Assembly: GCA_905220665.1 (NCBI GenBank)
Contig: CAJNAR010000162.1
Coordinates: 1-64,000, forward strand
Direction: 5' to 3'
Source: Albugo candida
Lineage: Eukaryota > Oomycota > Peronosporomycetes > Albuginales > Albuginaceae
DNA: 64,000 bases
The translations under genes and the position numbers were made by a program. Below are positions 1 to 14,161 of the stretch, in pieces (within the stretch, counting starts at the first letter, position 1; the number at the start of each line of letters is the position of its first letter). The notes under the pieces are model-generated. The model was not told the origin of the DNA and ran no database searches. It was given only the letters and a program-made list of their open reading frames with translations.

Positions 1-2997
1 GACCAATCAATGCTGAGAAGGTGCCAATCGTCAAGACTGGATCGAAGGTCGAAATCCTCATGATTTAGAAAAAAACGTTCGGCGAGTTCAAGACGTTGTG
101 TATTCTATGATTTATTAGGCAGTGAGAAATACGCGCTGTAACAAACGTAATATTTCTTTTCTGGCAGTGGAATACATATATATATTCAGTCGCCCTAGAA
201 TACAACTGTAGTGAGACAATCTCAGAGGGTCCATGAACGCTGCGTGCGGGCAACGTCCTTCCTACAAGATCACACACAAACGAGCGTAATGAATTAATAG
301 AACGAGTAGTAAGTTGTGAATCTTTTTCAACCTAGTAAGAAAACTTTACGAGCCTTATTTCCCATAAACAATCATATTTTATAAATCACATTTAACAAAT
401 TCACTACTTCTGTAAACTCTCAAGATTTGATAAGCTAGGTGTAATTTCTCTCTATTTTCACAAGTACAAGATCAATGTGTCCACAAGATCGTCCTCGTCG
501 AGCATCATTGAAAAGTCCATAGTAGAGTTTTTTGTTTCCTCGGGAACATCACCGATCAAATTTTAGCTAGCAACAATTTTCGATCAATCAATGCTGAGAA
601 GGTGCCAATCGTCAAGACTGGATCGAAGGTCGAAATCCTCATGATTTAGAAAAAAACGTTCGGCGAGTTCAAGACGTTGTGTGTTCTATGTTATATTATG
701 CAGTGAGAAATACGCGCTGTAACAAACGTAATATTTCTTTTCTGGCAGTGGAATACATATATATATTCAGTCGCCCTAGAATACAACTGTAATGAGACAA
801 TCTCAGAGGGTCCATGAACGCTGTGCGCGGGCAACGTCCTTCCTACAAGACCACACACAAACGAGCGTAATGAATTAATAGAACGAGTAGTAAGTTGTGA
901 ATCTTTTTCAACCTAGTAAGAAAACTTTACGAGCCTTATTTCCCATAAACAATCATATTTCATAAATCACATTTAACAAATTCACTACTTGAGTAAACTC
1001 TCAAGATTTGATATGCTTGGTGTAATTTCTCTCTATTTTCTCAAGTACAAGATCATGTGTCCACAAGATCGTCCTCGTCGAGCATCATTGAAAAGTCCAT
1101 AGTAGAGTTTTTTGTTTCCTCCGGAACATCACCAATCAAATTTTAGCTAGCAAGAATTTTCGATCAATCAATGCTGAGAAGGTGCCAATCGTCAAGACTG
1201 GATCGAAGGTCGAAATCCTCATGATTTAGAAAAAAACGTTCGGCGAGTTCAAGACGTTGTGTATTCTATATTTATTAGGCAGTGAGAAATACGCGCTGTA
1301 ACAAACGTAACATTTCTTTTCTGGCAGTGGAATACATATATATATTCAGTCGCCCTAGAATACAACTGTAGTGAGACAATCTCAGAGGGTCCATGAACGC
1401 TGCGTGCGGGCAACGTCCTTCCTACAAGATCACACACAAACGAGCGTAATGAATTAATGGAACGAGTAGTAAGTTGTGAATCTTTTTCAACCTAGTAGAA
1501 AACTTTACGAGCCTTATTTCCCATAAACAATCATATTTCATAAATCACATTTAACAAATTCACTGCTTCTGTAAACTCTCAAGATTTGATAAGCTTGGTG
1601 TAATTTCTCTCTATTTTCTCAAGTACAAGATCAATGTGTCGACAAGAACGTCCTCGTCGAGCATCATTGAAAAGCCCATAGTAGAGTTTTTTGTTTACCT
1701 CGGGAACATCACCAATCAAATTTTGGATAGCAAGAATATAAGACCAATCAATGCTGAGAAGGTGCCAATCGTCAAGACTGGATCGAAGGTCGAAATCCTC
1801 ATGATTTAGAAAAAAACATTCGGCGAGTTCAAGACGTTGTGTGTTCTATGTTATATTATGCAGTGAGAAATACGCGCTGTAACACACGTAAGATTTCTAT
1901 TCTGTCGGTCGAATACAGATATGTATCCAGTCACCCTAGAATACAACTGTAATGAGACAATCTCAAAGGTTCCAAAAACACTGCGTGCGTGCAACGTCCT
2001 TTCTACAAGATCACTATAAACAAACGTAGGTACATTAGTGCTTACTTCAACTACATTAGTACACTTGTTCATAATTCACATTCTATTGCAATTTGACTCT
2101 AGATCATACAATTCATCGATAATGAATTAATGGAACAAGTAGGAAGTTGTGATCTTTTTCAATCTGGTAAAAACTCTTTTACGAGCCTTATTTCCCATAA
2201 ACAATCATATTTTATAAATCACATTTAACAAATTCACTACTTCTGTAAACTCTCAAGATTTGATAAGCTAGGTGTAATTTCTCTCTATTTTCACAAGTAC
2301 AAGATCAATGTGTCCACAAGATCGTCCTCGTCGAGCATCATTGAAAAGTCCATAGTAGAGTTTTTTGTTTCCTCGGGAACATCACCGATCAAATTTTAGC
2401 TAGCAACAATTTTCGATCAATCAATGCTGAGAAGGTGCCAATCGTCAAGACTGGATCGAAGGTCGAAATCCTCATGATTTAGGAAAAACGTTCGGCGAGT
2501 TCAAGACGTTGTGTGTTCTATGTTATATTATGCAGTGAGAAATATGCGCTGTAATAGACGTAATATTTCTTTTCTGGCAGTGGAATACATATATATATTC
2601 AGTCACCCTAGAATACAACTGTAATGAGACAATCTCAAAGGTTCCAAAAACACTGCGTGCGGGCAACGTCCTTCCTACAAGACCACACACAAACGAGCGT
2701 AATGAATTAATAGAACGAGTAGTAAGTTGTGAATCTTTTTCAACCTAGTAAGAAAACTTTACGAGCCTTATTTCCCATAAACAATCATATTTCATAAATC
2801 ACATTTAACAAATTCACTACTTCTGTAAACTCTCAAGATTTGATAAGCTTGGTGTAATTTCTCTCTATTTTCTCAAGTACAAGATCAATGTGTCGACAAG
2901 AACGTCCTCGTCGAGCATCATTGAAAAGCCCATAGTAGAGTTTTTTGTTTCCTCGGGAACATCACCAATCAAATTTTGGATAGCAAGAATATAAGAC

Positions 2998-3670
2998 CAA
3001 TCAATGCTGAGAAGGTGCCAATCGTCAAGACTGGATCGAAGGTCGAAATCCTCATGATTTAGAAAAAAACATTCGGCGAGTTCAAGACGTTGTGTGTTCT
3101 ATGTTATATTATGCAGTGAGAAATACGCGCTGTAACACACGTAAGATTTCTATTCTGTCGGTCGAATACAGATATGTATCCAGTCACCCTAGAATACAAC
3201 TGTAATGAGACAATCTCAAAGGTTCCAAAAACACTGCGTGCGGGCAACGTCCTTTCTACAAGATCACTATAAACAAACGTATGTACATTAGTGCTTACTT
3301 CAACTACATTAGTACACTTGTTCATAACTCATATTCTATTGCAATTTGACTCTAGATCTTACAATTCATCGATAATGAATTAATGGAACAAGTAGGAAGT
3401 TGTGATCTTTTTCAATCTGGTAAAAACTCTTTTACGAGCCTTATTTCCCATAAACAATCATATTTTATAAATCACATTTAACAAATTCACTACTTCTGTA
3501 AACTCTCAAGATTTGATAAGCTAGGTGTAATTTCTCTCTATTTTCACAAGTACAAGATCAGTGTGTCCACAAGATCGTCCTCGTCGAGCATCATTGAAAA
3601 GTCCATAGTAGAGTTTTTTGTTTCCTCGGGAACATCACCGATCAAATTTTAGCTAGCAACAATTTTCGAT
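2998..3670. repeat. Representative long (L) satellite monomer
   Basis: A 673-bp unit. Relative to the short unit it carries about 93 extra bases, from the run after tataaacaaacg to the start of ataatgaattaat, including a block with tagtgcttacttcaacta. In this type the diverged mid-part reads attctgtcggtcgaatacag, where most short units read ttctggcagtggaataca. L units contain a minus-strand frame of 73 codons, at 3104-3325 here. Because it appears in almost every L unit with amino-acid changes and no recognisable domain, I treat it as incidental. Confidence 0.93.
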
Positions 3671-4251
3671 CAATCAATGCTGAGAAGGTGCCAATCGTCA
3701 AGACTGGATCGAAGGTCGAAATCCTCATGATTTAGAAAAAAACGTTCGGCGAGTTCAAGACGTTGTGTGTTCTATGTTATATTATGCAGTGAGAAATATG
3801 CGCTGTAATAGACGTAATATTTCTTTTCTGGCAGTGGAATACATATATATATTCAGTCGCCCTAGAATACAACTGTAGTGAGACAATCTCAGAGGGTCCA
3901 TGAACGCTGTGCGCGGGCAACGTCCTTCCTACAAGACCACACACAAACGAGCGTAATGAATTAATAGAACGAGTAGTAAATTGTGAATCTTTTTCAACCT
4001 AGTAAGAAACCTTTACGAGCCTTATTTCCCATAAACAATCATATTTCATAAATCACATTTAACAAATTCACTACTTGAGTAAACTCTCAAGATTTGATAA
4101 GCTTGATGTAATTTCTCTCTATTTTCTCAAGTACAAGATCCATGTGTCCACAAGATCGTCCTCGTCGAGCATCATTGAAAAGTCCATAGTAGAGTTTTTT
4201 GTTTCCTCGGGAACATCACCAATCAAATTTTAGCTAGCAACAATTTTCGAT
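3671..4251. repeat. Representative short (S) satellite monomer
   Basis: A 581-bp unit. It matches the L unit except that the region around cacacacaaacgagcgtaat replaces about 93 bp of L sequence. The end points share a short cg, so S looks like an L-type unit with an internal deletion, although the reverse polarity cannot be excluded. S units typically contain a run of atatatat after ggaatac, and most end in a ctagcaa(g/c)aattttcgat stretch just before the next anchor. Confidence 0.93.
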
Positions 4252-4832
4252 CAATCAATGCTGAGAAGGTGCCAATCGTCAAGACTGGATCGAAGGTCGA
4301 AATCCTCATGATTTAGAAAAAAACATTCGGCGAGTTCAAGACGTCGTGTGTTCTATGTTATATTATGCAGTGAGAAATATGCGCTGTAATAGACGTAATA
4401 TTTCTTTTCTGGCAGTGGAATACATATATATATTCAGTCGCCCTAGAATACAACTGTAGTGAGACAATCTCAGAGGGTCCATGAACGCTGTGCGCGGGCA
4501 ACGTCCTTCCTACAAGACCACACACAAACGAGCGTAATGAATTAATAGAACGAGTAGTAAGTTGTGAATCTTTTTCAACCTAGTAAGAAAACTTTACGAG
4601 CCTTATTTCCCATAAACAATCATATTTCATAAATCACATTTAACAAATTCACTACTTCTGTAAACTCTCAAGATTTGATAAGCTTGATGTAATTTCTCTC
4701 TATTTTCTCAAGTACAAGATCCATGTGTCCACAAGATCGTCCTCGTCGAGCATCATTGAAAAGTCCATAGTAGAGTTTTTTGTTTCCTCAGGAACATCAC
4801 CAATCAAATTTTAGCTAGCAACAATTTTCGAT

Positions 4833-7800
4833 CAATCAATGCTGAGAAGGTGCCAATCGTCAAGACTGGATCGAAGGTCGAAATCCTCATGATTTAGAAA
4901 AAAACATTCGGCGAGTTCAAGACGTCGTGTGTTCTATGTTATATTATGCAGTGAGAAATACGCGCTGTAACACACGTAAGATTTCTATTCTGTCGGTCGA
5001 ATACAGATATGTATCCAGTCACCCTAGAATACAACTGTAATGAGACAATCTCAAAGGTTCCAAAAACACTGCGTGCGGGCAACGTCCTTTCTACAAGATC
5101 ACTATAAACAAACGTATGTACATTAGTGCTTACTTCAACTACATTAGTACACTTGTTCATAACTCATATTCTATTGCAATTTGACTCTAGATCTTACAAT
5201 TCATCGATAATGAATTAATGGAACAAGTAGGAAGTTGTGATCTTTTTCAATCTGGTAAAAACTCTTTTACGAGCCTTATTTCCCATAAACAATCATATTT
5301 TATAAATCACATTTAACAAATTCACTACTTCTGTAAACTCTCAAGATTTGATAAGCTAGGTGTAATTTCTCTCTATTTTCACAAGTACAAGATCAGTGTG
5401 TCCACAAGATCGTCCTCGTCGAGCATCATTGAAAAGTCCATAGTAGAGTTTTTTGTTTCCTCGGGAACATCACCGATCAAATTTTAGCTAGCAACAATTT
5501 TCGATCAATCAATGCTGAGAAGGTGCCAATCGTCAAGACTGGATCGAAGGTCGAAATCCTCATGATTTAGAAAAAAACGTTCGGCGAGTTCAAGACGTTG
5601 TGTGTTCTATGTTATATTATGCAGTGAGAAATATGCGCTGTAATAGACGTAATATTTCTTTTCTGGCAGTGGAATACATATATATATTCAGTCGCCCTAG
5701 AATACAACTGTAGTGAGACAATCTCAGAGGGTCCATGAACGCTGTGCGCGGGCAACGTCCTTCCTACAAGACCACACACAAACGAGCGTAATGAATTAAT
5801 AGAACGAGTAGTAAGTTGTGAATCTTTTTCAACCTAGTAAGAAAACTTTACGAGCCTTATTTCCCATAAACAATCATATTTCATAAATCACATTTAACAA
5901 ATTCACTACTTCTATAAACTCTCAAGATTTGATAAGCTTGATGTAATTTCTCTCTATTTTCTCAAGTACAAGATCCATGTGTCCACAAGATCGTCCTCGT
6001 CGAGCATCATTGAAAAGTCCATAGTAGAGTTTTTTGTTTCCTCGGGAACATCACCAATCAAATTTTGGATAGCAAGAATATAAGACCAATCAATGCTGAG
6101 AAGGTGCCAATCGTCAAGACTGGATCGAAGGTCGAAATCCTCATGATTTAGAAAAAAACGTTCGGCGAGTTCAAGACGTAGTGTGTTCTATGTTATTTTA
6201 CGCAGTGAGAAAGATTCTATGTAACCTTCGTAACATGTCTATTCTGTTGATCGAATACAGATATGTATTTAGTTACCCTAGAATACAACTGTAGTGAGAC
6301 AATCTCAAAGGTTCCAAAAACACTGCGTGCGGGCAACGTCCTCTCTACAGGATCACTATAAACAAACGTATGTACATTAGTGCTTACTTCAACTACATTG
6401 CTACACTTGTTCATAACTCATATTCTATTGCAATTTGACTCTAGATCTTACAATTCATCGATAATGAATTAATGAAACAAGTAGCAAGTTGTGATCTTTT
6501 TCAATCTGGTAAAAACTCTTTTACGAGCCTTATTTCCCATAAACAATCATATTTCATAAATCACATTTAACAAATTCACTACTTGAGTAAACTCTCAAGA
6601 TTTGATAAGCTTGGTGTAATTTCTCTCTACTTTCACAAGTACAAGATCAATGTGTCCACACGATCGTCCTCGTCGAGCATCATTGAAAAGTCCATAGTAG
6701 AGTTTTTTGTTTATTCGGGAACATCACCAATCAAATTTTAGCTAGCAAGAATTTTCGATCAGTCAATGCTGTGAAGGTGCCAATCGTCAAGACTGGATCG
6801 AAGGTCGAAATCCTCATCATGTAGAAAAAAACGTTCGGCGAGTTCAAGACGTAGTGTGTTCTATGTTATTTTACGCAGTGAGAAAGATTCTATGTAACCT
6901 TCGTAACATTTCTATATTGTTGATCGAATACAGATATGTATCCAGTTACCCTAGAATACAACTGTAGTGAGACAATCTCAAAGGTTCCAAAAACACTGCG
7001 TGCGGGCAACGTCCTTCCTACAAGATCACACACAAACGAGCGTAATGAATTAATGGAACGAGTAGTAAGTTGTGAATCTTTTTCAACCTAGTAAGAAAAC
7101 TTTACGAGCCTTATTTCCCATAAACAATCATATTTCATAAATCACATTTAACAAATTCACTGCTTCTGTAAACTCTCAAGATTTGATAAGCTTGGTGTAA
7201 TTTCTCTCTATTTTCTCAAGTACAAGATCAATGTGTCGACAAGAACGTCCTCGTCGAGCATTATTGAAAAGCCCATAGTAGAGTTTTTTGTTTCCTCGGG
7301 AACATCACCAATCAAATTTTGGATAGCAAGAATATAAGACCAATCAATGCTGAGAAGGTGCCAATCGTCAAGACTGGATCGAAGGTCGAAATCCTCATGA
7401 TTTAGAAAAAAACATTCGGCGAGTTCAAGACGTTGTGTGTTCTATGTTATATTATGCAGTGAGAAATACGCGCTGTAACACACGTAACATTTCTATTCTG
7501 TCGGTCGAATACAGATATGTATCCAGTCACCCTAGAATACAACTGTAATGAGACAATCTCAAAGGTTCCAAAAACACTGCGTGCGGGCAACGTCCTTTCT
7601 ACAAGATCACTATAAACAAACGTATGTACATTAGTGCTTACTTCAACTACATTAGTACACTTGTTCATAACTCATATTCTATTGCAATTTGACTCTAGAT
7701 CTTACAATTCATCGATAATGAATTAATGGAACAAGTAGGAAGTTGTGATCTTTTTCAATCTGGTAAAAACTCTTTTACGAGCCTTATTTCCCATAAACAA

Positions 7801-8013
7801 TCATATTTCATAAATCACATTTAACAAATTCACTGCTTCTGTAAACTCTCAAGATTTGATAAGCTTGGTGTAATTTCTCTCTATTTTCTCAAGTACAAGA
7901 TCAATGTGTCGACAAGAACGTCCTCGTCGAGCATCATTGAAAAGCCCATAGTAGAGTTTTTTGTTTCCTCGGGAACATCACCAATCAAATTTTAGCTAGC
8001 AACAATTTTCGAT
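4833..8013. repeat. Higher-order satellite block, copy 1 (pairs with 22938-26118)
   Basis: Five monomers (L-S-L-S-L) whose anchors all recur exactly 18,105 bp downstream. Private changes are shared, for example the variant L unit at 6087/24192 with a truncated 65-codon frame, and the S unit at 6760/24865 that reads cagtcaatgctgtg and catcatgtag. I see essentially no differences between the copies inside the block. Near 8,080-8,120 the copies begin to differ. Confidence 0.88.
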
Positions 8014-9845
8014 CAATCAATGCTGAGAAGGTGCCAATCGTCAAGACTGGATCGAAGGTCGAAATCCTCATGATTTAGAAAAAAACATTCGGCGAGTTCA
8101 AGACGTAGTGTGTTCTATGCTATTTTACGCAGTGAGAAAGATTCTATGTAACCTTCGTAACATTTCTATTCTGTTGATCGAATACAGATATGTATCCAGT
8201 TACCCTAGAATACAACTGTAGTGAGACAATCTCAAAGGTTCCAAAAACACTGCGTGCGGGCAACGTCCTTCCTACAAGATCACACACAAACGAGCGTAAT
8301 GAATTAATGGAACGAGTAGTAAGTTGTGAATCTTTTTCAACCTAGTAAAAACTTTACGAGCCTTATTTCCCATAAACAATCATATTTCATAAATCACATT
8401 TAACAAATTCACTGCTTCTGTAAACTCTCAAGATTTGATAAGCTTGGTGTAATTTCTCTCTATTTTCTCAAGTACAAGATCAATGTGTCCACAAGATCGT
8501 CCTCGTCGAGCATCATTGAAAAGTCCATAGTAGAGTTTTTTGTTTCCTCCGGAACATCACCAATCAAATTTTAGCTAGCAAGAATTTTCGATCAATCAAT
8601 GCTGAGAAGGTGCCAATCGTCAAGACTGGATCGAAGGTCGAAATCCTCATGATTTAGAAAAAAACGTTCGGCGAGTTCAAGACGTTGTGTGTTCTATGTT
8701 ATATTATGCAGTGAGAAATACGCGCTGTAACAAACGTAATATTTCTTTTCTGGCAGTGGAATACATATATATATTCAGTCGCCCTAGAATACAACTGTAG
8801 TGAGACAATCTCAGAGGGTCCAAAAACACTGCGTGCGGGCAACGTCCTTCCTACAAGATCACACACAAACGAGCGTAATGAATTAATGGAACGAGTAGTA
8901 AGTTGTGAATCTTTTTCAACCTAGTAAGAAAACTTTACGAGCCTTATTTCCCATAAACAATCATATTTCATAAATCACATTTAACAAATTCACTGCTTCT
9001 GTAAACTCTCAAGATTTGATAAGCTTGGTGTAATTTCTCTCTATTTTCTCAAGTACAAGATCAATGTGTCGACAAGAACGTCCTCGTCGAGCATCATTGA
9101 AAAGCCCATAGTAGAGTTTTTTGTTTCCTCGGGAACATCACCAATCAAATTTTGGATAGCAAGAATATAAGACCAATCAATGCTGAGAAGGTGCCAATCG
9201 TCAAGACTGGATCGAAGGTCGAAATCCTCATGATTTAGAAAAAAACATTCGGCGAGTTCAAGAATCGTGTGTTCTATGTTATATTATGCAGTGAGAAATA
9301 CGCGCTGTAACAAAAGTAACATTTCTATTCTGTCGGTCGAGTACAGATATGTATCCAGTCACCCTAGAATACAACTGTAATGAGACAATCTCAAAGGTTC
9401 CAAAAACACTGCGTGCGGGCAACGTCCTTTCTACAAGATCACTATAAACAAACGTAGGTACATTAGTGCTTACTTCAACTACATTAGTACACTTGTTCAT
9501 AATTCACATTCTATTGCAATTTGAATCTAGATCTTACAATTCATCGATAATGAATTAATGGAACAAGTAGGAAGTTGTGATCTTTTTCAATCTGGTAAAA
9601 ACTCTTTGACGAGCCTTATTTCTCATAAACAATCAGATTGCATAAATCACATTTAACACATTCACTACTTCTGTAAACTCTCAAGATTTGATAAGCTAGG
9701 TGTAATTTCTCTCTATTTTCACAAGTACAAGATCAGTGTGTCCACAAGATCGTCCTCGTCGAGCATCATTGAAAAGTCCATAGTAGAGTTTTTTGTTTCC
9801 TCGGGAACATCACCAATCAAATTTTGGATAGCAAGAATATAAGAC
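8014..9845. repeat. Satellite block shared with 27373-29206 (S-S-L)
   Basis: Anchors at 8014, 8593, 9174 and 9846 recur at 27373, 27954, 28535 and 29207. The offset changes from 19,359 to 19,361 because this copy lost two bases in cctagtaaaaac near 8341. Both share the rare ctatgctattttacgc near 8120/27480 and a 2-bp deletion, ttcaagaatcgtg, in the third unit. The third unit also recurs at 19177 (offset 10,003). Confidence 0.85.
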
Positions 9846-11190
9846 CAATCAATGCTGAGAAGGTGCCAATCGTCAAGACTGGATCGAAGGTCGAAATCCT
9901 CATGATTTAGAAAAAAACATTCGGCGAGTTCAAGACGTTGTGTGTTCTATGTTATATTATGCAGTGAGAAATACGCGCTGTAACAAAAGTAACATTTCTA
10001 TTCTGTCGGTCGAGTACAGATATGTATCCAGTCACCCTAGAATACAACTGTAATGAGACAATCTCAAAGGTTCCAAAAACACTGCGTGCGTGCAACGTCC
10101 TTTCTACAAGATCACTATAAACAAACGTAGGTACATTAGTGCTTACTTCAACTACATTAGTACACTTGTTCATAATTCACATTCTATTGCAATTTGAATC
10201 TAGATCTTACAATTCATCGATAATGAATTAATGGAACAAGTAGGAAGTTGTGATCTTTTTCAATCTGGTAAAAACTCTTTGACGAGCCTTATTTCTCATA
10301 AACAATCAGATTGCATAAATCACATTTAACACATTCACTACTTCTGTAAACTCTCAAGATTTGATAAGCTAGGTGTAATTTCTCTCTATTTTCACAAGTA
10401 CAAGATCAGTGTGTCCACAAGATCGTCCTCGTCGAGCATCATTGAAAAGTCCATAGTAGAGTTTTTTGTTTCCTCCGGAACATCACCAATCAAATTTTGG
10501 ATAGCAAGAATATAAGACCAATCAATGCTGAGAAGGTGCCAATCGTCAAGACTGGATCGAAGGTCGAAATCCTCATGATTTAGAAAAAAACATTCGGCGA
10601 GTTCAAGACGTCGTGTGTTCTATGTTATATTATGCAGTGAGAAATACGCGCTGTAACAAAAGTAACATTTCTATTCTGTCGGTCGAGTACAGATATGTAT
10701 CCAGTCACCCTAGAATACAACTGTAATGAGACAATCTCAAAGGTTCCAAAAACACTGCGTGCGGCAACGTCCTTTCTACAAGATCACTATAAACAAACGT
10801 ATGTACATTAGTGCTTACTTCAACTACATTAGTACACTTGTTCATAATTCACATTTTATTGCAATTTGACTCTAGATCTTACAATTCATCGATAATGAAT
10901 TAATGGAACAAGTAGGAAGTTGTGATCTTTTTCAATCTGGTAAAAACTCTTTGACGAGCCTTATTTCTCATAAACAATCAGATTGCATAAATCACATTTA
11001 ACACATTCACTACTTCTGTAAACTCTCAAGATTTGATAAGCTAGGTGTAATTTCTCTCTATTTTCACAAGTACAAGATCAATGTGTCCACACGATCGTCC
11101 TCGTCGAGCATCATTGAAAAGTCCATAGTAGAGTTTTTTGTTTCCTCCGGAACATCACCAATCAAATTTTAGCTAGCAAGAATTTTCGAT

Positions 11191-11748
11191 CAATCAATGC
11201 TGAGAAGGTGCCAATCGTCAAGACTGGATCGAAGGTCGAAATCCTCATGATTTAGAAAAAAACATTCGGCGAGTTCAAGACGTTGTGTATTCTATGATTT
11301 ATTAGGCAGTGAGAAATACGCGCTGTAACAAACGTAATATTTCTTTTCTGGCAGTGGAATACATATATATATTCAGTCGCCCTAGAATACAACTGTAGTG
11401 AGACAATCTCAGAGGGTTGCAATTTGAATCTAGATCTTACAATTCATCGATAATGAATTAATGGAACAAGTAGGAAGTTGTGATCTTTTTCAATCTGGTA
11501 AAAACTCTTTTACTAGCCTTATTTCTCATAAACAATCATATTTCATAAATCACATTTAACAAATTCACTACTTCTGTAAACTCTCAAGATTTGATAAGCT
11601 TGATGTAATTTCTCTCTATTTTCTCAAGTACAAGATCCATGTGTCCACAAGATCGTCCTCGTCGAGCATCATTGAAAAGCCCATAGTAGAGTTTTTTGTT
11701 TCCTCGGGAACATCACCAATCAAATTTTGGATAGCAAGAATATAAGAC
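11191..11748. repeat. Hybrid satellite monomer with an internal S-to-L junction
   Basis: A 558-bp unit that starts as an S type and switches inside ctcagagggt directly to tgcaatttgaatctag, which belongs to the 3' part of L units. The sequence that normally lies between (the ccatgaacgc block and most of the L-specific segment) is missing. It is the only such junction in the array and looks like a deletion or unequal exchange between an S and an L unit. Confidence 0.85.
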
Positions 11749-14161
11749 CAATCAATGCTGAGAAGGTGCCAATCGTCAAGACTGGATCGAAGGTCGAAAT
11801 CCTCATGATTTAGAAAAAAACATTCGGCGAGTTCAAGACGTTGTGTGTTCTATGTTATATTATGCAGTGAGAAATACGCGCTGTAACAAACGTAATATTT
11901 CTTTTCTGGCAGTGGAATACATATATATATTCAGTCGCCCTAGAATACAACTGTAGTGAGACAATCTCAGAGGGTCCAAAAACACTGCGTGCGGGCAACG
12001 TCCTTCCTACAAGATCACACACAAACGAGCGTAATGAATTAATGGAACGAGTAGTAAGTTGTGAATCTTTTTCAACCTAGTAAGAAAACTTTACGAGCCT
12101 TATTTCCCATAAACAATCATATTTCATAAATCACATTTAACAAATTCACTGCTTCTGTAAACTCTCAAGATTTGATAAGCTTGGTGTAATTTCTCTCTAT
12201 TTTCTCAAGTACAAGATCAATGTGTCCACAAGATCGTCCTCGTCGAGCATCATTGAAAAGTCCATAGTAGAGTTTTTTGTTTCCTCCGGAACATCACCAA
12301 TCAAATTTTAGCTAGCAAGAATTTTCGATCAATCAATGCTGTGAAGGTGCCAATCGTCAAGACTGGATCGAAGGTCGAAATCCTCATGATTTAGAAAAAA
12401 ACGTTCGGCGAGTTCAAGACGTTGTGTGTTCTATGTTATATTATGCAGTGAGAAATACGCGCTGTAACAAACGTAACATTTCTATTCTGTCGGTCGAATA
12501 CATATATGTATCCAGTCACCCTAGAATACAACTGTAATGAGACAATCTCAAAGGTTCCAAAAACACTGCGTGCGGGCAACGTCCTTTCTACAAGATCACT
12601 ATAAACAAACGTATGTACATTAGTGCTTACTTCAACTACATTAGTACACTTGTTCATAACTCATATTCTATTGCAATTTGACTCTAGATCTTACAATTCA
12701 TCGATAATGAATTAAAGGAACAAGTAGGAAGTTGTGATCTTTTTCAATCTGGTAAAAACTCTTTTACGAGCCTTATTTCCCATAAACAATCATTTTTTAT
12801 AAATCACATTTAACAAATTCATTACTTCTGTAAACTCTCAAGATTTGATAAGCTTGGTGTAACTTCTCTCTATTTTCTCAAGTACAAGATCAATGTGTCC
12901 ACAAGATCGTCCTCGTCGAGCATCATTGAAAAGTCCATAGTAGAGTTTTTTGTTTCCTCGGGAACATCACCGATCAAATTTTAGCTAGCAAGAATTTTCG
13001 ATCAATCAATGCTGAGAAGGTGCCAATCGTCAAGACTGGATCGAAGGTCGAAATCCTCATGATTTAGAAAAAAACGTTCGGCGAGTTCAAGACGTTGTGT
13101 GTTCTATGTTATATTATGCAGTGAGAAATACGCGCTGTAACAAACGTAATATTTCTTTTCTGGCAGTGGAATACATATATATATTCAGTCGCCCTAGAAT
13201 ACAACTGTAGTGAGACAATCTCAGAGGGTCCAAAAACACTGCGTGCGGGCAACGTCCTTCCTACAAGACCACACACAAACGAGCGTAATGAATTAATAGA
13301 ACGAGTAGTAAGTTGTGAATCTTTTTCAACCTAGTAAGAAAACTTTACGAGCCTTATTTCCCATAAACAATCATATTTCATAAATCACATTTAACAAATT
13401 CACTACTTGAGTAAACTCTCAAGAATTGATAAGCTTGATGTAATTTCTCTCTATTTTCTCAAGTACAAGATCAATGTGTCCACAAGATCGTCCTCGTCGA
13501 GCATCATTGAAAAGTCCATAGTAGAGTTTTTTGTTTCCTCCGGAACATCACCAATCAAATTTTAGCTAGCAAGAATTTTCGATCAATCAATGCTGAGAAG
13601 GTGCCAATCGTCAAGACTGGATCGAAGGTCGAAATCCTCATGATTTAGAAAAAAACGTTCGGCGAGTTCAAGACGTTGTGTGTTCTATGTTATATTATGC
13701 AGTGAGAAATACGCGCTGTAACAAACGTAATATTTCTTTTCTGGCAGTGGAATACATATATATATTCAGTCGCCCTAGAATACAACTGTAGTGAGACAAT
13801 CTCAGAGGGTCCAAAAACACTGCGTGCGGGCAACGTCCTTCCTACAAGATCACACACAAACGAGCGTAATGAATTAATGGAACGAGTAGTAAGTTGTGAA
13901 TCTTTTTCAACCTAGTAAGAAAACTTTACGAGCCTTATTTCCCATAAACAATCATATTTCATAAATCACATTTAACAAATTCACTACTGTAAACTCTCAA
14001 GATTTGATAAGCTTGATGTAATTTCTCTCTATTTTCTCAAGTACAAGATCCATGTGTCCACAAGATCGTCCTCGTCGAGCATCATTGAAAAGTCCATAGT
14101 AGAGTTTTTTGTTTCCTCGGGAACATCACCAATCAAATTTTGGATAGCAAGAATATAAGAC

